Assembly (NCBI GenBank): GCA_023423995.1
Contig: JAFAEL010000010.1
Location: 1 to 26,047, forward strand
DNA length: 26,047 nucleotides
Source of the DNA: Pseudomonadota bacterium
Lineage (GTDB): Bacteria; Pseudomonadota; Alphaproteobacteria; Rhizobiales; Beijerinckiaceae
Direction: 5' to 3'
Position 1 is the first letter of the stretch. Every line of letters starts with the position of its first letter. A program made the position numbers and the translations under genes. This document shows, piece by piece, positions 21,677-26,047 of this stretch. The notes under the pieces are model-generated. The model made no database searches. It saw only the letters and a list, made by a program, of their open reading frames with translations, and was not told where the DNA came from.

Positions 21677-21696
21677 CCCCGGGGACGCCCCCGGGG
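21677..21696. repeat. TCAT-headed palindrome 2 in the rpoB-rpoC spacer
   Basis: The minus strand reads TCAT followed by CCCCGGGG, loop GCGT, CCCCGGGG. Each arm is itself palindromic and the two pair over 8 bp. It starts 25 nt after the rpoB stop. The TCATCCC(C/T)GGG head is shared with the rpsL-rpsG hairpin, suggesting a common repeat family. Confidence 0.65.
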
Positions 21697-21721
21697 ATGA
21701 CGCATCAGGAACTCGCGCCGG

Positions 21722-25849
<4,128 letters not shown>

Positions 25850-25866
25850 GGACTTCGCTCCTTATC

Positions 25867-25910
25867 GCGACTGACCAGGCTCCCTCCCCGGAGGGAGCCT
25901 GGTCAGTCGC
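25867..25910 (-). other. Perfect 21-bp inverted repeat before the rpoB ribosome binding site
   Basis: Two 21-base arms (25867-25887 and 25890-25910) are exact reverse complements with only two bases between them. The RNA would form a hairpin of about 20 bp whose 3' end lies three bases before AAGGAG of rpoB. No U-run follows, so it is not a terminator. E. coli carries an RNase III cleavage hairpin in the rplL-rpoB spacer; a similar processing role is plausible here. Confidence 0.85.
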
Positions 25911-25928
25911 CGCCGCCTCAATGCGGCG
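25911..25928 (-). other. 6-bp hairpin adjoining the long inverted repeat
   Basis: CGCCGC and GCGGCG with a 6-nt loop lie directly next to the 21-bp inverted repeat on its upstream side. Short and GC-rich, so individually weak evidence, but it belongs to an unbroken series of hairpins before rpoB. Confidence 0.4.
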
Positions 25929-25937
25929 ATCACGGGG

Positions 25938-25953
25938 CCGGACGGGTGTCCGG
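25938..25953 (-). other. 6-bp hairpin downstream of the candidate attenuator
   Basis: CCGGAC and GTCCGG pair with a 4-nt loop. In the transcript the stem directly follows the U5 run of the upstream candidate attenuator. Its role is unclear. Confidence 0.4.
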
Positions 25954-25976
25954 AAAAAGGTGCCGTCAGAACGGCA
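25954..25976 (-). terminator. Candidate attenuator in the rplL-rpoB spacer
   Basis: The transcript has a 6-bp stem, TGCCGT, loop TCTG, ACGGCA, followed by CC and five U's. This is the form of a weak intrinsic terminator. E. coli has a partial terminator in the rplL-rpoB spacer that lowers rpoBC relative to rplJL expression, so this location fits. An alternative pairing (GCCGTC at 25982-25977 with GACGGC at 25967-25962) uses much of the same 3' arm, allowing a switch. Identity of the upstream gene as rplL is assumed, since it lies outside the window. Confidence 0.55.
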
Positions 25977-25979
25977 GAC

Positions 25980-26004
25980 GGCCCCGGGCGGGGGACCCGG
26001 GACC
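25980..26004 (-). other. 9-bp GC hairpin upstream of the candidate attenuator
   Basis: GGTCCCGGG pairs with CCCGGGGCC in the transcript over nine positions including one U-G wobble, with a 7-nt loop. It shares three bases (25980-25982) with the alternative pairing of the attenuator, so the two would compete. Confidence 0.5.
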
Positions 26005-26028
26005 GCGACTGGATCAGAGCCGAGTCGT

Positions 26029-26047
26029 GGGGGGGGGGGGCCCCCCC
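26029..26047. other. Homopolymer end, 12 G then 7 C, probable assembly artefact
   Basis: The window ends in an uninterrupted run of twelve G followed by seven C. This is unlike the mixed sequence before it and typical of a contig end where poly-G reads or palindromic artefacts were incorporated. I would not treat it as genomic without read support. Confidence 0.7.

Overview
The window is a core translation and transcription gene cluster of a GC-rich alphaproteobacterium. I infer Hyphomicrobiales (Rhizobiales) from the gene order rpoB-rpoC-rpsL-rpsG-fusA-tuf-rpsJ-(S10)-(spc)-secY-adk, the short-LID adenylate kinase, the zinc-free 101-residue S14, and GC-rich TCAT-headed palindromes in the spacers. 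The family within that order cannot be set from this sequence alone. All 30 genes I accept lie on the minus strand, so transcription runs from high to low coordinates.

Layout in transcription order. 26047-25850: part of a presumed rplL-rpoB spacer with five consecutive hairpins, one followed by five U's (candidate attenuator) and one a perfect 21-bp inverted repeat directly before the rpoB ribosome binding site; the last 19 bases (12 G then 7 C) look like a contig-end artefact. 25849-17343: rpoB and rpoC, separated by a 182-nt spacer with two palindromes. 17319-17288: an intrinsic terminator after rpoC. 17250-16930: the str promoter (TTGACG, 17-bp spacer, TAAGTA, GC-rich discriminator) and a structured leader of about 265 nt. 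16929-12633: rpsL, rpsG, fusA, tuf. 12632-12523: a spacer with three hairpins. 12522-7273: the S10 block (rpsJ, rplC, rplD, rplW, rplB, rpsS, rplV, rpsC, rplP, rpmC, rpsQ). 7272-7050: a 223-nt spacer with an 11-bp hairpin. 7049-1239: the spc block (rplN, rplX, rplE, rpsN, rpsH, rplF, rplR, rpsE, rpmD, rplO, secY). 1192-602: adk. 550-47: a small predicted lipoprotein where rpsM is often found.

Together the genes supply the two large RNA polymerase subunits, 24 ribosomal proteins, the elongation factors EF-Tu and EF-G, the SecY translocon channel and adenylate kinase. Tight spacing and four stop/start overlaps point to long polycistronic mRNAs with translational coupling.

I found no defence system, mobile element, CRISPR array or clear novel system. 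The points worth a second look are regulatory RNA structures in the spacers, a C-terminal extension on S17, and the lipoprotein gene next to adk. The long plus-strand open frames are register-matched shadows of the real genes and are not annotated.
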